Positions 8,718 to 16,643 are shown, numbered from the stretch's first letter. The stretch: 18,789 nucleotides of DNA from Prevotella sp. (GCA_031260865.1 JAISKQ010000041.1:1-18789); one strand, 5' to 3'. The notes: a model not told the origin generated them from the letters alone. Program-made: numbers and translations.

Positions 8718-10832
8718 ATGAATGCGAAGCTAATTTTGATGTTGACCTTTTTTTCCTGCATGGCTATCAATCGTATTTACGCGGATGATGTGCCCGTTGA
8801 TAAAGATTCCATCAAAATGAAATATACAGCGAAAGAAGTTGTTATAGAGTCCTTTAAACAAAATACTAATCTGTCGGTGCAGCCTATCTCCGCGTCCGTC
8901 CTTTCCGAAAGCATTATCAAGGAGAATAATATAACAAATATAAAAGAAGCCACAGCCTTTGTTCCCAACCTGTTTATGCCGGATTATGGTTCCAAGATGA
9001 CTTCGCCCGTCTATATAAGAGGGATAGGTTCGGCAAAGAACTCCCCGTCTGTCGGCTTGTATGTTGACGGAGTCCCATACTTCGACCGCTCCACATTTGA
9101 CATAAATATGAATGACATCGAACGCATAGAAGTACTACGTGGTCCGCAAGGCACTATCTACGGAAGGAACACAATGGGCGGGATTATTAACGTGTTTACG
9201 AAATCCCCGTTGAAAACCGCGGGTACGAATATAAACTTGTCTGCCGGAAACTACAATAGTTATCAGACCGGACTTTCCCACTATGGTAATGTAGCTAACA
9301 AAATAGGATATTCCTTATCCGGAAACTATATCCATTCGGGCGGCTATTTCCGTAACAAAACGACCGGGATGAAAGCCGATCCCATTGACGCCCTATCCAC
9401 AAGGGCACGGTTAAGCTGGCGCGTTATGCCGCGGTTGGTAATGAACCTTGTACTGGCTTACGAATATTCCGATCAGGATGGTTATCCTTATCGTGTATAT
9501 GACAAGGGCACAGGCAAAATGAATGATATTGATTACAACGCGCGGAGTTTTTATCGGCGCAACATGTCGACAAACGGATTGAATGTGGAATATGTGACCG
9601 ATAATTTCAAGATAGGTTCGCAGACTTCGTTTCAGTTTTATGACGGCACACAGGGTTTGGATCAGGATTTCTCACCGATAGATAAGTATTATGTGGACTT
9701 TTATCAACGTCAGCAGATGTATTCTCAGGAGTTTAATATAAAATCGATACGGGAAGACAGTAAATATAAATGGCAATTCGGCGTTTTTGGATTTCATCAG
9801 AATTATTTCCAGACCAATGATGTGGACTATCGGACGACCGGAAGCCATACCCTTCAGAATGTGCATAATCCCACCGAAGGGCTTGCCGTATATCATCAAT
9901 CGACATACAACGATATTCTTATCCCGGGATTATCAGCTTCGTTGGGTATCCGTTACGACTGGGAAAAGACGGAATCATCGTTGATACAAATAGCCAAAAG
10001 CCCAAATGCCGAACCGAATGTCAAACCGGAGGAAAAAGGAAAAGATCATTTTTCCCAGATTACGCCGAAAGGCTCTATTCAGTATGCTTTTAATACGGAC
10101 GGCATGGCCTATTTTTCTGTCAGCAAAGGATATAAAACAGGCGGGTTTAATTCCACCGTCACATCCGCCGATACCGACGACGACCGTAAATACCGCTCAT
10201 TCGATCCGGAACATAGCTGGTGTTACGAGTTAGGAACGAAGTCGAGCCTCTTTAACAACCTGTTGTACTTTGATATAGCCCTTTTCTATATCCGCTGGAG
10301 CGATCAGCAAATTAATCAAACCAAAGCGTCGGGACAAGGATTCCTGCTTCGCAACGCCGGAAAATCGGAAAGCAAAGGGGTTGAAATTTCCGCTCAGGTA
10401 AATCCGTTCCGGAATTTCAATTTACAGCTTTCCTATGGTTATACTCATGCGAAATACAAGGACTACAAAGAAAACGAGAAGATTAACTATGACGGCAATT
10501 ATTTGGCGATGGTTCCGCAAAACACGGTTGCCCTCGCTGCCAATTATACAATAAATACACATCAAGCGTGGTTGGATCGTATTGTGCTCAACGGGCAATA
10601 CACAGGCGTGGGTAAATTATATTGGAACGATAAAAATGATGTGGAACAACCCTTTTACGGGCTATTTAGCGGCAAAGTTTCATTCGTAAGAAAACAAGTT
10701 TCGTTAGATTTGTGGTCTAAAAACATAGGGTCTGAAAATTATATAGCATATTACTTTACCGCGATGGGAGGCGATTTCGTACAAAAAGGAAAGCCTTTCA
10801 CTTGCGGTGTAAATCTGAACTTTAAATTCTAA
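8718..10832 (+). CDS. TonB-dependent outer-membrane receptor, probably for porphyrin, heme or siderophore
   Basis: A 704-residue active-transport receptor powered by TonB-ExbBD. Residues 1-22 are a signal peptide (cleavage near IYA). A TonB-box-like segment KEVVIES lies at 39-45. The plug domain (about 50-165) shows VYIRGIGS (98-105), VGLYVDGVPYFDR (112-124) and the hallmark IERIEVLRGPQGTIYGR (134-150) followed by NTMGGIINVFTK. The rest is a 22-strand-type barrel ending in GVNLNFKF. There is no N-terminal CarboxypepD-like extension and no SusD partner, so it is of the classic cofactor or siderophore type, not a SusC. It starts an operon: the MFS gene begins 1 bp after its stop and hemN overlaps the MFS gene. 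That context favours a porphyrin or heme precursor as ligand, which is inference. Confidence 0.92.
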   Translation: MNAKLILMLTFFSCMAINRIYADDVPVDKDSIKMKYTAKEVVIESFKQNTNLSVQPISASVLSESIIKENNITNIKEATAFVPNLFMPDYGSKMTSPVYIRGIGSAKNSPSVGLYVDGVPYFDRSTFDINMNDIERIEVLRGPQGTIYGRNTMGGIINVFTKSPLKTAGTNINLSAGNYNSYQTGLSHYGNVANKIGYSLSGNYIHSGGYFRNKTTGMKADPIDALSTRARLSWRVMPRLVMNLVLAYEYSDQDGYPYRVYDKGTGKMNDIDYNARSFYRRNMSTNGLNVEYVTDNFKIGSQTSFQFYDGTQGLDQDFSPIDKYYVDFYQRQQMYSQEFNIKSIREDSKYKWQFGVFGFHQNYFQTNDVDYRTTGSHTLQNVHNPTEGLAVYHQSTYNDILIPGLSASLGIRYDWEKTESSLIQIAKSPNAEPNVKPEEKGKDHFSQITPKGSIQYAFNTDGMAYFSVSKGYKTGGFNSTVTSADTDDDRKYRSFDPEHSWCYELGTKSSLFNNLLYFDIALFYIRWSDQQINQTKASGQGFLLRNAGKSESKGVEISAQVNPFRNFNLQLSYGYTHAKYKDYKENEKINYDGNYLAMVPQNTVALAANYTINTHQAWLDRIVLNGQYTGVGKLYWNDKNDVEQPFYGLFSGKVSFVRKQVSLDLWSKNIGSENYIAYYFTAMGGDFVQKGKPFTCGVNLNFKF

Positions 10833-10833
10833 T

Positions 10834-12078
10834 ATGAGAATAAACATCCAAAAAGGCGGCAACCTCTTCACTTTCTTTTGCCTGTACATTGCTCAGTCGA
10901 TACCGATGAGTTTCTTCTCCACGGTTATACCGGTTATCATGCGGCAGCAGAATTTTTCATTGGAGACGATAGGGCTGCTTCAATTACTTAAACTGCCGTG
11001 GATCATTAAATTCCTTTGGTCGCCGATAGTGGATCGTTCCACCTTCCGGTTGAAAGATTTTAAGCGATGGATATTTTCATCGGAGTTGATATACGCCAGC
11101 ATTATATTCGCCGTGTCGTTCCTTGATTTCCATGCTACTCCCTATCTTATCATAGGACTTGTCGTTTTATCCTTTGCAGCTTCCGCTACCCAGGATATTG
11201 TAACCGATTCGCTGGCGGTATTGTCATTCGACAAAAAAGATAAAAGCTTGGCAAACAGTATGCAGTCGATGGGTGGTTTTGCCGGAGCCATGATTGGAGG
11301 AGGGGCTTTGCTTCTGCTCTATCATAAGTTCGGATGGGGAAATTTGCTGCCGTTCCTCGCTTTATTCGTCATTATAGCGCTCGTTCCATTGTTGTTCTTC
11401 CGAAACGGGCACAGAGACGATATAATCAGGAAGAAGCAGGAAGAAAAGCCCGCGGCGAATGATATACTCGGTTTTTTTAAACAAGAAGGCATTCGCAAAC
11501 AGATTGTATTCCTGTTCCTTTATTATGCCGGGCTTATAGGCGTATTAGCCATGCTGAAACCAATGCTGGTGGATTATGGCTATGACATGAAAGAAATAGG
11601 CGTGATGTCGGGCATTGTAGGGACGTCTATCGGGTGTCTGGCATCCTTTGGCGGCGGGTTTATCGTCCGAAAGATAGGTCGCCATGCCGCGCGGATACTG
11701 TTTGCTGTTTGCACATTGATAACGACCATTTATTTTTGTTTATTGGTCTCGGTACTCCCTGTGAATATAGCGACCCTGCATCTGGGTATTTCGCTGTTAT
11801 GGGGCAGCTACGGAATGGCGGTCATTGTTGTTTACACAACGGCGATGGACTGTGTCCGCCCCGGATTTGAAGGTACGGACTTTACAATACAGACTGTTAT
11901 CACTCATCTGAGTGGAATTATCATAGGTGTGAGTTCAGGAAAAATAGCGGCGATGATAACTTACAAAGGATTATTTGTCGTCGAAATGTGTATTGCCGCT
12001 ATTTCATTGATATATATACTATTCGCATTCAAACTAAAAGCGCCGAAAGAAAAAGATGAAACAAGAATTACTGAATAA
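10834..12078 (+). CDS. AmpG/RhtX-like major facilitator transporter
   Basis: A 414-residue inner-membrane protein with about 11-12 hydrophobic segments. Family signatures: LKLPWIIKFLWSPIVDR (52-68), which is the first-loop motif of AmpG-like carriers, and ASATQDIVTDSLAV (116-129). A charged central loop (about 188-215) separates the two six-helix halves. AmpG relatives import muropeptides, and RhtX/FptX relatives import ferric siderophores across the inner membrane. It sits 1 bp after the TonB receptor gene and overlaps hemN by 23 bp, so translation is probably coupled. The likely role is to carry the receptor's ligand from periplasm to cytoplasm. The substrate is inferred from context only; muropeptide transport is less likely here. 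Confidence 0.85.
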   Translation: MRINIQKGGNLFTFFCLYIAQSIPMSFFSTVIPVIMRQQNFSLETIGLLQLLKLPWIIKFLWSPIVDRSTFRLKDFKRWIFSSELIYASIIFAVSFLDFHATPYLIIGLVVLSFAASATQDIVTDSLAVLSFDKKDKSLANSMQSMGGFAGAMIGGGALLLLYHKFGWGNLLPFLALFVIIALVPLLFFRNGHRDDIIRKKQEEKPAANDILGFFKQEGIRKQIVFLFLYYAGLIGVLAMLKPMLVDYGYDMKEIGVMSGIVGTSIGCLASFGGGFIVRKIGRHAARILFAVCTLITTIYFCLLVSVLPVNIATLHLGISLLWGSYGMAVIVVYTTAMDCVRPGFEGTDFTIQTVITHLSGIIIGVSSGKIAAMITYKGLFVVEMCIAAISLIYILFAFKLKAPKEKDETRITE

Positions 12079-13423
12079 ATATAGTGTGCCGGTTCCGAGA
12101 TATACAAGTTACCCGCCGGCTAATTTTTTCAATGAGTCGTTTACGGCTGACTCATACAGCGACACCGTAGTGAAATCGAATGAGCAGAACCCGCGGCATA
12201 TCTCGATTTATGTGCATATTCCGTTCTGCTATCAGATGTGCTTCTATTGCGGTTGCAACTCGCAGCTATTGAAAAGCAAACCGGTGATATCAGACTACAT
12301 CGACGCCTTGAAGAAAGAGATAAGGATGACGCTTCCATTATTGGATCATAGCCGAAAAATATCGCAAATACACTATGGCGGAGGAACGCCTACGTCTCAA
12401 CCGGTAGCTGTCCTGAGGGAAATCAACCGGATGATTTTATCCGAATTTGAGTGTATCGAAAATCCTGAGATAGCGATAGAATGTCATCCCGGATATATGG
12501 ACAAGAATTACTGGAATGAACTGTTCGATGCCGGATTTAACCGTATCAGTATTGGCGTTCAGGATTTTAACAACGATGTATTGAAAGCGTCCAACCGGAA
12601 ACCATCCCGTATGCCGATGGCGGATATTGTGCATATACTGAGGAGCAAGGGGATGTCTCTAAATATGGATTTTATATACGGGCTTCCTTTACAGACCCCG
12701 GAATCATTCGCCGATACGATTACGAAAGCCATCGCCTTAAAGCCGGACAGGATAGTAACTTTTTCTTATGCCCATGTTCCGTGGGTAAACGAATTGCAAA
12801 AGAACCTTGAAGCGATAGGTCTTCCTTCTGTTTCCACAAAGAACGCGATATACGAAACGGCGAAGAGCTTGTTGACGGACGCGGGATATAAGGCGATAGG
12901 GCTTGACCACTTTGTGCTGCCGGACGATGAACTATACAAGGCATTGGAATCAAAAACCTTGCATCGCAATTTTCAGGGATATTGCACGCGGCGCACTACC
13001 GGGCAAGTTTACGCTTTCGGCATCACCGGCATCAGCCAATTGGCGGCGGCGTACAGCCAGAATACAAAAGACTTAGACACATACATTAGGCAGGTAAACG
13101 CCGGCCTTTTTCCGATAGCGAAAGGATATATATTAAACCCTGAAGAGCAGATAACACGTGAAGTCGTAACCGCTCTGATGTGTAACTATACGGTTAATTG
13201 GGCAGACATTGCAAACCAGCTGAATATATCGGTAAACGAGGTAAAGGCAGCCCTAAATTATAAAGAAGACCTACTCGCCGACTTTGCAAAAGACGGTATT
13301 ATCGAATTTGATGATAAGCATATACATGTTTTGCCCGAAGCCGCTCCCTTTGTCCGCAATGTGGCCGCTTCATTGGATAAGTTAATGTTGAATGGCGAAA
13401 AGCACTATTCCAAATCGGTATAA
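12056..13423 (+). CDS. hemN: Oxygen-independent coproporphyrinogen III oxidase (radical SAM)
   Basis: Converts coproporphyrinogen III to protoporphyrinogen IX by decarboxylating two propionates, with SAM and a [4Fe-4S] cluster; cytoplasmic. At 455 residues it matches the true HemN length. Diagnostic features: N-terminal PVPRYTSYP (12-20), absent from HemW-type proteins; cluster motif CYQMCFYCGC (Cys58, 62, 65 with extra Cys67), preceded by YVHIPF; YGGGTPT (the SAM-binding GGGTP); ECHPG; and the RNFQGYCT block of HemN. The C-terminal helical domain follows to residue 455. The extra Cys and the N-terminal motif argue against HemW. It overlaps the MFS gene by 23 bp and ends the operon. A restriction-modification block separates it from a protoporphyrinogen-oxidase-like gene that would take the next step. 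Confidence 0.93.
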   Translation: MKQELLNKYSVPVPRYTSYPPANFFNESFTADSYSDTVVKSNEQNPRHISIYVHIPFCYQMCFYCGCNSQLLKSKPVISDYIDALKKEIRMTLPLLDHSRKISQIHYGGGTPTSQPVAVLREINRMILSEFECIENPEIAIECHPGYMDKNYWNELFDAGFNRISIGVQDFNNDVLKASNRKPSRMPMADIVHILRSKGMSLNMDFIYGLPLQTPESFADTITKAIALKPDRIVTFSYAHVPWVNELQKNLEAIGLPSVSTKNAIYETAKSLLTDAGYKAIGLDHFVLPDDELYKALESKTLHRNFQGYCTRRTTGQVYAFGITGISQLAAAYSQNTKDLDTYIRQVNAGLFPIAKGYILNPEEQITREVVTALMCNYTVNWADIANQLNISVNEVKAALNYKEDLLADFAKDGIIEFDDKHIHVLPEAAPFVRNVAASLDKLMLNGEKHYSKSV

Positions 13424-13436
13424 AGTAATGGAGGAC

Positions 13437-13499
13437 AGATAACTCGGATTATCTAAATTTTAGCAGATAAAAATCTGCGTTTATCTGCGTGCAAAAAAA
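13437..13499. repeat. Hairpins and ATCTGCG repeat after hemN
   Basis: AGATAA-CTCGGA-TTATCT (13437-13454) is an inverted repeat and GCAGAT-AAAA-ATCTGC (13463-13478) is a second one. They are followed by another ATCTGCG copy and an A8 run. The second hairpin could weakly terminate transcription from either side, but no clean U-tract follows it on the plus strand. Phrases of the ATCTGCGTTTATCTGCG type recur in intergenic DNA of many bacteria, by recollection. Confidence 0.5.
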
Positions 13500-13582
13500 A
13501 TTACCTTACTTCGTTAATATTTGATGTAATTTGCAGTTCAACCTATATATTGATGATTGTATAATAATATAGCACTTACCAT

Positions 13583-14587
13583 TTAAATTTTATTAATACT
13601 ATTAATTTGTGTCGTTTGAAGTTGTTCCTTTATAGCGTTTGCTAAAAAATATGCTAAATTCACGGGAACAGCGTTACCTATCATTTTATATCCATCTGCA
13701 ATATCTGTATATTTGAAAATATAATTATCGGGGAATGTTTGTATTCTAGCGCACTCTCTAACACTTAACCGACGATATTCATTTTCTTTTCCAGGAACAA
13801 AAATTCGATTGTTTTGCGACACAAATAACATTTTAGGGGCTTTCGGGTGAATAGGTGCATGTCTTCCTCCCGCTTGAATGGTAAATGATGGCTCATCCCA
13901 ACAGCGAACGCGATTTCGTGACATATAAATTGTCGAAAACCCTCCATTCATATATTCATGATTTGGAATATGTAGCTCATCATTCGTTTTGTTTTTATCT
14001 TTTGCAGGTTTGGCAAACCTCAAATCAAAAATTGCATCTTTAAGAGTAGGTTTATATGCTTGTGGCTTTGGAAATTCAAATTTTTTATTTAAATCTTGTC
14101 TATAGCCTACAATAATAACACGTAAACGATTCTGTGGAACATTGTAATCATTGGCATCCACCAGTTTCCAAGACAAATTATAACCAGCTTTTTCAAACTC
14201 TTTTAGAAATGCGTTGAAAGACTCGGCGTGTTTAGGGTGTAATATACCTGCAACATTTTCAACCAAAAAAAACTTAGGTTGTTTTACCTTTAGTATTCTG
14301 ATGTAATCATAAAACAACTGACCACGTTTATCATTAATTCCACGACCAGCACCTGCTTCACTCCAACTTTGGCATGGCGGACCACCAATAATTCCATCGC
14401 AATCAGGAATTTCTTCGGGTTTAACATCAATTATACTTCGTTTATCAAGCTGTGTATTTGGAAAATTAAACTCAAATGTTTCCCAAATATTCTTGTCAAA
14501 CTCATTTGCCCAAATTGTAGAAAAGCCAGCTTTTTCAAAGCCCATATCTAAGCCGCCAGCTCCAGCAAATAATGATACAATTTTCAT
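13583..14587 (-). CDS. DNA (cytosine-5)-methyltransferase of a type II R-M system
   Basis: Methylates C5 of cytosine in the recognition site and protects the host from the neighbouring endonuclease. A full-length 334-residue single-chain enzyme with motifs in order: I FAGAGGLDMGF (7-17), IV GGPPCQS (68-74, catalytic Cys72), VI ENV (110-112), VIII QNRLRVIIVG (152-161), IX RRLSVRECARIQTFP (272-286) and X GNAVPVN (304-310). The target-recognition part is about 185-270 (SFTIQAGGRHAPIHPKAP at 234-251). Overall it resembles the M.HaeIII (GGCC) type from memory, but the segment after FTIQA differs, so specificity is open. It is divergent from the controller gene. DNA and codon use are AT-rich compared with hemN, a sign of transfer. 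Confidence 0.94.
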   Translation of the reverse strand: MKIVSLFAGAGGLDMGFEKAGFSTIWANEFDKNIWETFEFNFPNTQLDKRSIIDVKPEEIPDCDGIIGGPPCQSWSEAGAGRGINDKRGQLFYDYIRILKVKQPKFFLVENVAGILHPKHAESFNAFLKEFEKAGYNLSWKLVDANDYNVPQNRLRVIIVGYRQDLNKKFEFPKPQAYKPTLKDAIFDLRFAKPAKDKNKTNDELHIPNHEYMNGGFSTIYMSRNRVRCWDEPSFTIQAGGRHAPIHPKAPKMLFVSQNNRIFVPGKENEYRRLSVRECARIQTFPDNYIFKYTDIADGYKMIGNAVPVNLAYFLANAIKEQLQTTQINSINKI

Positions 14588-14611
14588 ATCTTTCCCTCTT
14601 ATGTTATTAAA

Positions 14612-14626
14612 CGGACTACAAAGGTA
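14612..14626 (-). promoter_or_regulatory. Methyltransferase promoter -7 box with adjacent C-box half-site
   Basis: On the minus strand TACCTTTG (14619-14626) matches TAnnTTTG and is followed directly by TAGTCCG (14612-14618). The same TAGTCCG word forms part of the operator at 14667-14697. The start point would be near 14612 and the ATG is at 14587. This placement would let the controller protein repress the methyltransferase gene. Confidence 0.6.
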
Positions 14627-14666
14627 TCATTTAAAATCTATTTTTTATCATATTTATATATAAGAT

Positions 14667-14697
14667 GTAGACAATAGTCCGTTGTACATTTGTCTAC
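14667..14697. promoter_or_regulatory. C-box operator of the controller protein
   Basis: GTAGACAA (14667-14674) and TTGTCTAC (14690-14697) are perfect 8-bp inverted arms around a 15-bp centre that contains TAGTCCG (14675-14681). Inside the left half GAC-AATA-GTC (14670-14679) is a C-box-like dyad, and TAC-ATTT-GTC (14685-14694) is a second, weaker one. Known C-protein operators have paired dyads around a central AGTCCG, as I recall for Esp1396I and AhdI. The right dyad covers the -7 box of the controller gene. Confidence 0.75.
14685..14692 (+). promoter_or_regulatory. -7 box of the controller-endonuclease operon, inside the right C-box
   Basis: TACATTTG matches TAnnTTTG exactly and lies 27 bp before the controller ATG at 14720. 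There is no TTTG about 20 bp upstream. A weak -33 region with an activator site in its place is what an activator-dependent, self-limiting C promoter would show. Confidence 0.6.
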
Positions 14698-14719
14698 TTA
14701 TTATGACTTTTACAAAATT

Positions 14720-14932
14720 ATGACAATAAACGAAATTTTTGGAAAAAGAGTTAGGGAAAAGCGTTTATTACTAAACCTTTCTCAAGAAAAATTAGCTAAT
14801 ATGGCTGATATAGATAGGACATACCTTCCTGATATTGAAAATGGGAAACGGAATGTATCTTTAACCGTAGCGGAGAAAATAGCAAAATCATTAAATGTTC
14901 CACTTAAAGATTTGATTGAAGATTATGCCTAA
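14720..14932 (+). CDS. Controller (C) protein of the R-M system, HTH transcription factor
   Basis: A 70-residue HTH_3/Xre-type regulator consisting almost only of the DNA-binding domain, as in known C proteins: GKRVREKRLLLNLSQEKLA (8-26), recognition-helix region DIDRTYLPDIENGKRN (30-45), then SLTVAEKIAKSLNVPLKDL. ATG 14720 is preferred: an in-frame TTG at 14690 lies inside the operator and -7 box and would put translation upstream of transcription. C proteins bind as dimers to paired C-boxes, first activating and then repressing their own operon, so that the endonuclease appears only after methylation. The 3' end overlaps the endonuclease start by 8 bp, the usual C-R arrangement. Strong match by size, motif, operator and context. 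Confidence 0.92.
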   Translation: MTINEIFGKRVREKRLLLNLSQEKLANMADIDRTYLPDIENGKRNVSLTVAEKIAKSLNVPLKDLIEDYA

Positions 14933-15818
14933 TTTTGGAGAAACAGAAAGATATATAAAATCATTATTTTGTGTAGGTAAATATTTTTCATACGATGGAA
15001 TTAATTGTAAAGTTTTAAAATGTGGAAAACCTGCTCCAAACAGTGGCGAATGTAAAACAGATGTCTATGTTCTAACGCAAGATGAACAAGGTACTCAGAA
15101 AGAATTTAAAATTTCTGTCAAGCAAGATAACGCCGATTTCTTAGAAAATAAAACCTCATTGGAACGAGCTATTGAAATTTTAGGTAAAGATGCCCAAACA
15201 ATAATAAAAAACTGTACTAATTCTATAAAAGATAAATTTGAAAGTGATTATTTGATTTATTTCAAAGCTGTTGGCAGAACTGAAGCTTTATGTGTCAAAA
15301 TAGGATGGAAATATGAATTATTAAATAAACCTGGAGGAGAGAAAAGTAGAGAAATAACCCTTACGGATCAGCAAAAAATAGATATCTATGCGGGGTCTAA
15401 TTTAGATGAAAGTAAAAAGAATTGTTCTGTGAATGGGGAAATTATCAACGATTCCGGAGTTGCCAATTTTATTATTAATGTAGATAAAGATGGACAATCT
15501 CTTGATTATTATCTCGAAAGGATGAAAACTATTGAAGATTTTGCGACAAAACAAAATATTTATTTTGCTTGCAAGGCGTTGAACTATAGATGTTCAAGAG
15601 ATAAATGGGATGGAAATAGACCATTAGCTGTTTATGTTGATTGGATATTAAAAGACGATAAATTATATAGCAGTCTTGTTTTTGAAAATCCTCTATCCAC
15701 TAAAGGTAATGAAATTGGCGAAAAAATAAGGCAAATTTTATCTCAACTAAAAATCACTAAAGACAACTTTGATGATTTGAAAAAGTATCTAAGTGACGGA
15801 ATAAATTATATAGAATAA
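14925..15818 (+). CDS. Putative type II restriction endonuclease
   Basis: A 297-residue protein, identified mainly by position: it overlaps the controller gene (start ATG 14925, stop of the controller at 14932) and lies opposite a solitary cytosine-5 methyltransferase. A TTG 9 bp earlier is in frame but less likely. The N-terminal third contains a possible PD-(D/E)XK core: Asp46 in GECKTDVYVL (41-50), then a beta-strand with FKISVKQ (61-67; Ser64-Val65-Lys66), where the usual Glu or Asp is replaced by Ser, followed by a helix. I recognise no named endonuclease family; the recognition site should equal that of the methyltransferase. AT-rich, low-GC codon use like the methyltransferase. The frame is intact, with no sign of decay. 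Confidence 0.75.
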   Translation: MPNFGETERYIKSLFCVGKYFSYDGINCKVLKCGKPAPNSGECKTDVYVLTQDEQGTQKEFKISVKQDNADFLENKTSLERAIEILGKDAQTIIKNCTNSIKDKFESDYLIYFKAVGRTEALCVKIGWKYELLNKPGGEKSREITLTDQQKIDIYAGSNLDESKKNCSVNGEIINDSGVANFIINVDKDGQSLDYYLERMKTIEDFATKQNIYFACKALNYRCSRDKWDGNRPLAVYVDWILKDDKLYSSLVFENPLSTKGNEIGEKIRQILSQLKITKDNFDDLKKYLSDGINYIE

Positions 15819-15973
15819 AAAATATTAATATTTTTTAGTGTACTAAGAGAATGTTTAAATTTTACCAAATTTATTTTTTTATGTAAATAATTTTTTTTAC
15901 TCGGTTTAGCTCGCTAAAGCAGCAAGGAAAAATCAAAATCGGAAGTCTCTGTCCATAAAAACGCTCCTTGAGC

Positions 15974-16010
15974 ATCATCGGGTCAACCTGAAAAGGTGAG
16001 GGGAGATGAT
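15974..16010 (+). other. Possible RNA hairpin with GAAA tetraloop
   Basis: ATCATC (15974-15979) pairs with GATGAT (16005-16010), and inside it ACCT-GAAA-AGGT (15986-15997) makes a short stem closed by a GNRA loop, with a 6/7-nt internal loop between. It lies 156 bp after the endonuclease stop. It could be a structured transcript end or part of a repeat; there is no U-tract. Confidence 0.3.
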
Positions 16011-16023
16011 TAATTAAAAAGAG

Positions 16024-16037
16024 GTGACAAAAGTAAC
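16024..16037 (-). repeat. 14-mer repeat, inverted copy
   Basis: GTGACAAAAGTAAC, the exact complement of GTTACTTTTGTCAC found at 16384, 16493 and 16644. Confidence 0.85.
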
Positions 16038-16062
16038 AGTTTATTAGTATTTAAGTTTACTA

Positions 16063-16101
16063 GAATTCTAGCATGCTAGTAAACTTGAACTCTAGTAAAC
16101 T
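16063..16101 (+). repeat. 39-bp palindromic repeat, copy 1
   Basis: Core CTAGCATGCTAG is a perfect 12-bp palindrome. CTAGTAAACTT occurs twice (16076-16086 and 16092-16102), and its complement AAGTTTACTAG lies at 16053-16063, so the unit can fold into alternative hairpins. Confidence 0.85.
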
Positions 16102-16383
16102 TATTACTCAAAACTTCCAACTCTTCTTAATTCTTTACGTCCGCGCGAGCGGTGGCAAAAAGTCCAGCAAGGGCGACAATTGCATAAAAATGAGATTATA
16201 TACCAATAAAAATGTTTTAACTTTTTATAACATAAGCTACTCTCAATAAACAGCGAAAAACCGTCATCTCTTTTTTACAAAATTATCTTATATATGAGTT
16301 GGAAGTTTTGAGTTTTAAGTAATAAGTTTTGAGTTTACAAGTTTACAAGAAAGAATGGAGCGAAGCGATGATAATTAGAAACT

Positions 16384-16397
16384 GTTACTTTTGTCAC
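16384..16397 (+). repeat. 14-mer repeat
   Basis: Exact GTTACTTTTGTCAC. It lies 39 bp before the 39-bp-type unit at 16437 and contains TACTTTTG, a perfect TAnnTTTG word. Confidence 0.85.
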
Positions 16398-16436
16398 CTT
16401 TTTAAGTTTTGAGTTTCCAAGTGTACAAGTTTACGA

Positions 16437-16483
16437 GAGTTCTAGCATGCTAGTAAACTTGAATTCTTGAACTCTAGTAAACT
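16437..16483 (+). repeat. 39-bp palindromic repeat, copy 2 with 8-bp duplication
   Basis: Same unit as at 16063 and 16688 but 47 bp long, because a GAATTCTT-type 8-bp segment is duplicated in the middle. 14-mers flank it on both sides in direct orientation. Confidence 0.85.
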
Positions 16484-16492
16484 AAAAAAAGT

Positions 16493-16506
16493 GTTACTTT
16501 TGTCAC
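16493..16506 (+). repeat. 14-mer repeat
   Basis: Exact GTTACTTTTGTCAC, 9 bp after copy 2 of the palindromic unit. Confidence 0.85.
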
Positions 16507-16643
16507 CTTTTTGTAATTAGTTGTTGGCTTTTCACTGTTGATTGCTCACCGAAAAGAGGTCTTTGATATGATGAAAGAAGTTATAAGTATTGAGTTGAAA
16601 GTTATAAGCCAAATAAAAAAAACAGAGGCAAGAACAAAAAACT

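Larger units (their letters stand above)
16014..16405. mobile_element. Candidate MITE-like element with 27-29-bp inverted ends
   Basis: The left end (16014-16042) and right end (16379-16405) are inverted copies that differ only by a 2-nt insertion in the left one. A second inverted pair lies inside: ACTCAAAACTTCCAACTC (16106-16123) and its exact complement (16296-16313). The 392-bp span has no coding frame. No target-site duplication is evident, and same-orientation copies of the end sequence follow downstream, so this may be a chance arrangement of repeats rather than one element. Confidence 0.35.

Noticed and set aside
8718..10832. SusC-type polysaccharide receptor
   Set aside because: There is no N-terminal CarboxypepD-like domain, the length (704) is below that of SusC proteins, and no SusD gene follows.
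12056..13423. HemW (heme chaperone) instead of HemN
   Set aside because: The N-terminal PVPRYTSYP segment and the extra Cys after CxxxCxxC are HemN features and are absent from HemW.
14690..14719. Upstream TTG start that would add 10 residues to the controller protein
   Set aside because: It lies inside the C-box and -7 promoter box, upstream of the expected transcript start, and C proteins are usually about 70-80 residues without this extension.
15871..15978. Minus-strand frame of 35 codons from two adjacent ATGs, reading MMLKERFYGQRL
   Set aside because: Too short, no recognisable family, no promoter or leader, and it lies in AT-rich repeat-bordered DNA; not reported as a gene.
16141..16152. 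CCGC-GCGA-GCGG mini-hairpin
   Set aside because: A 4-bp stem with a GNRA loop is too small alone to call a terminator or structured RNA; no U-tract follows.
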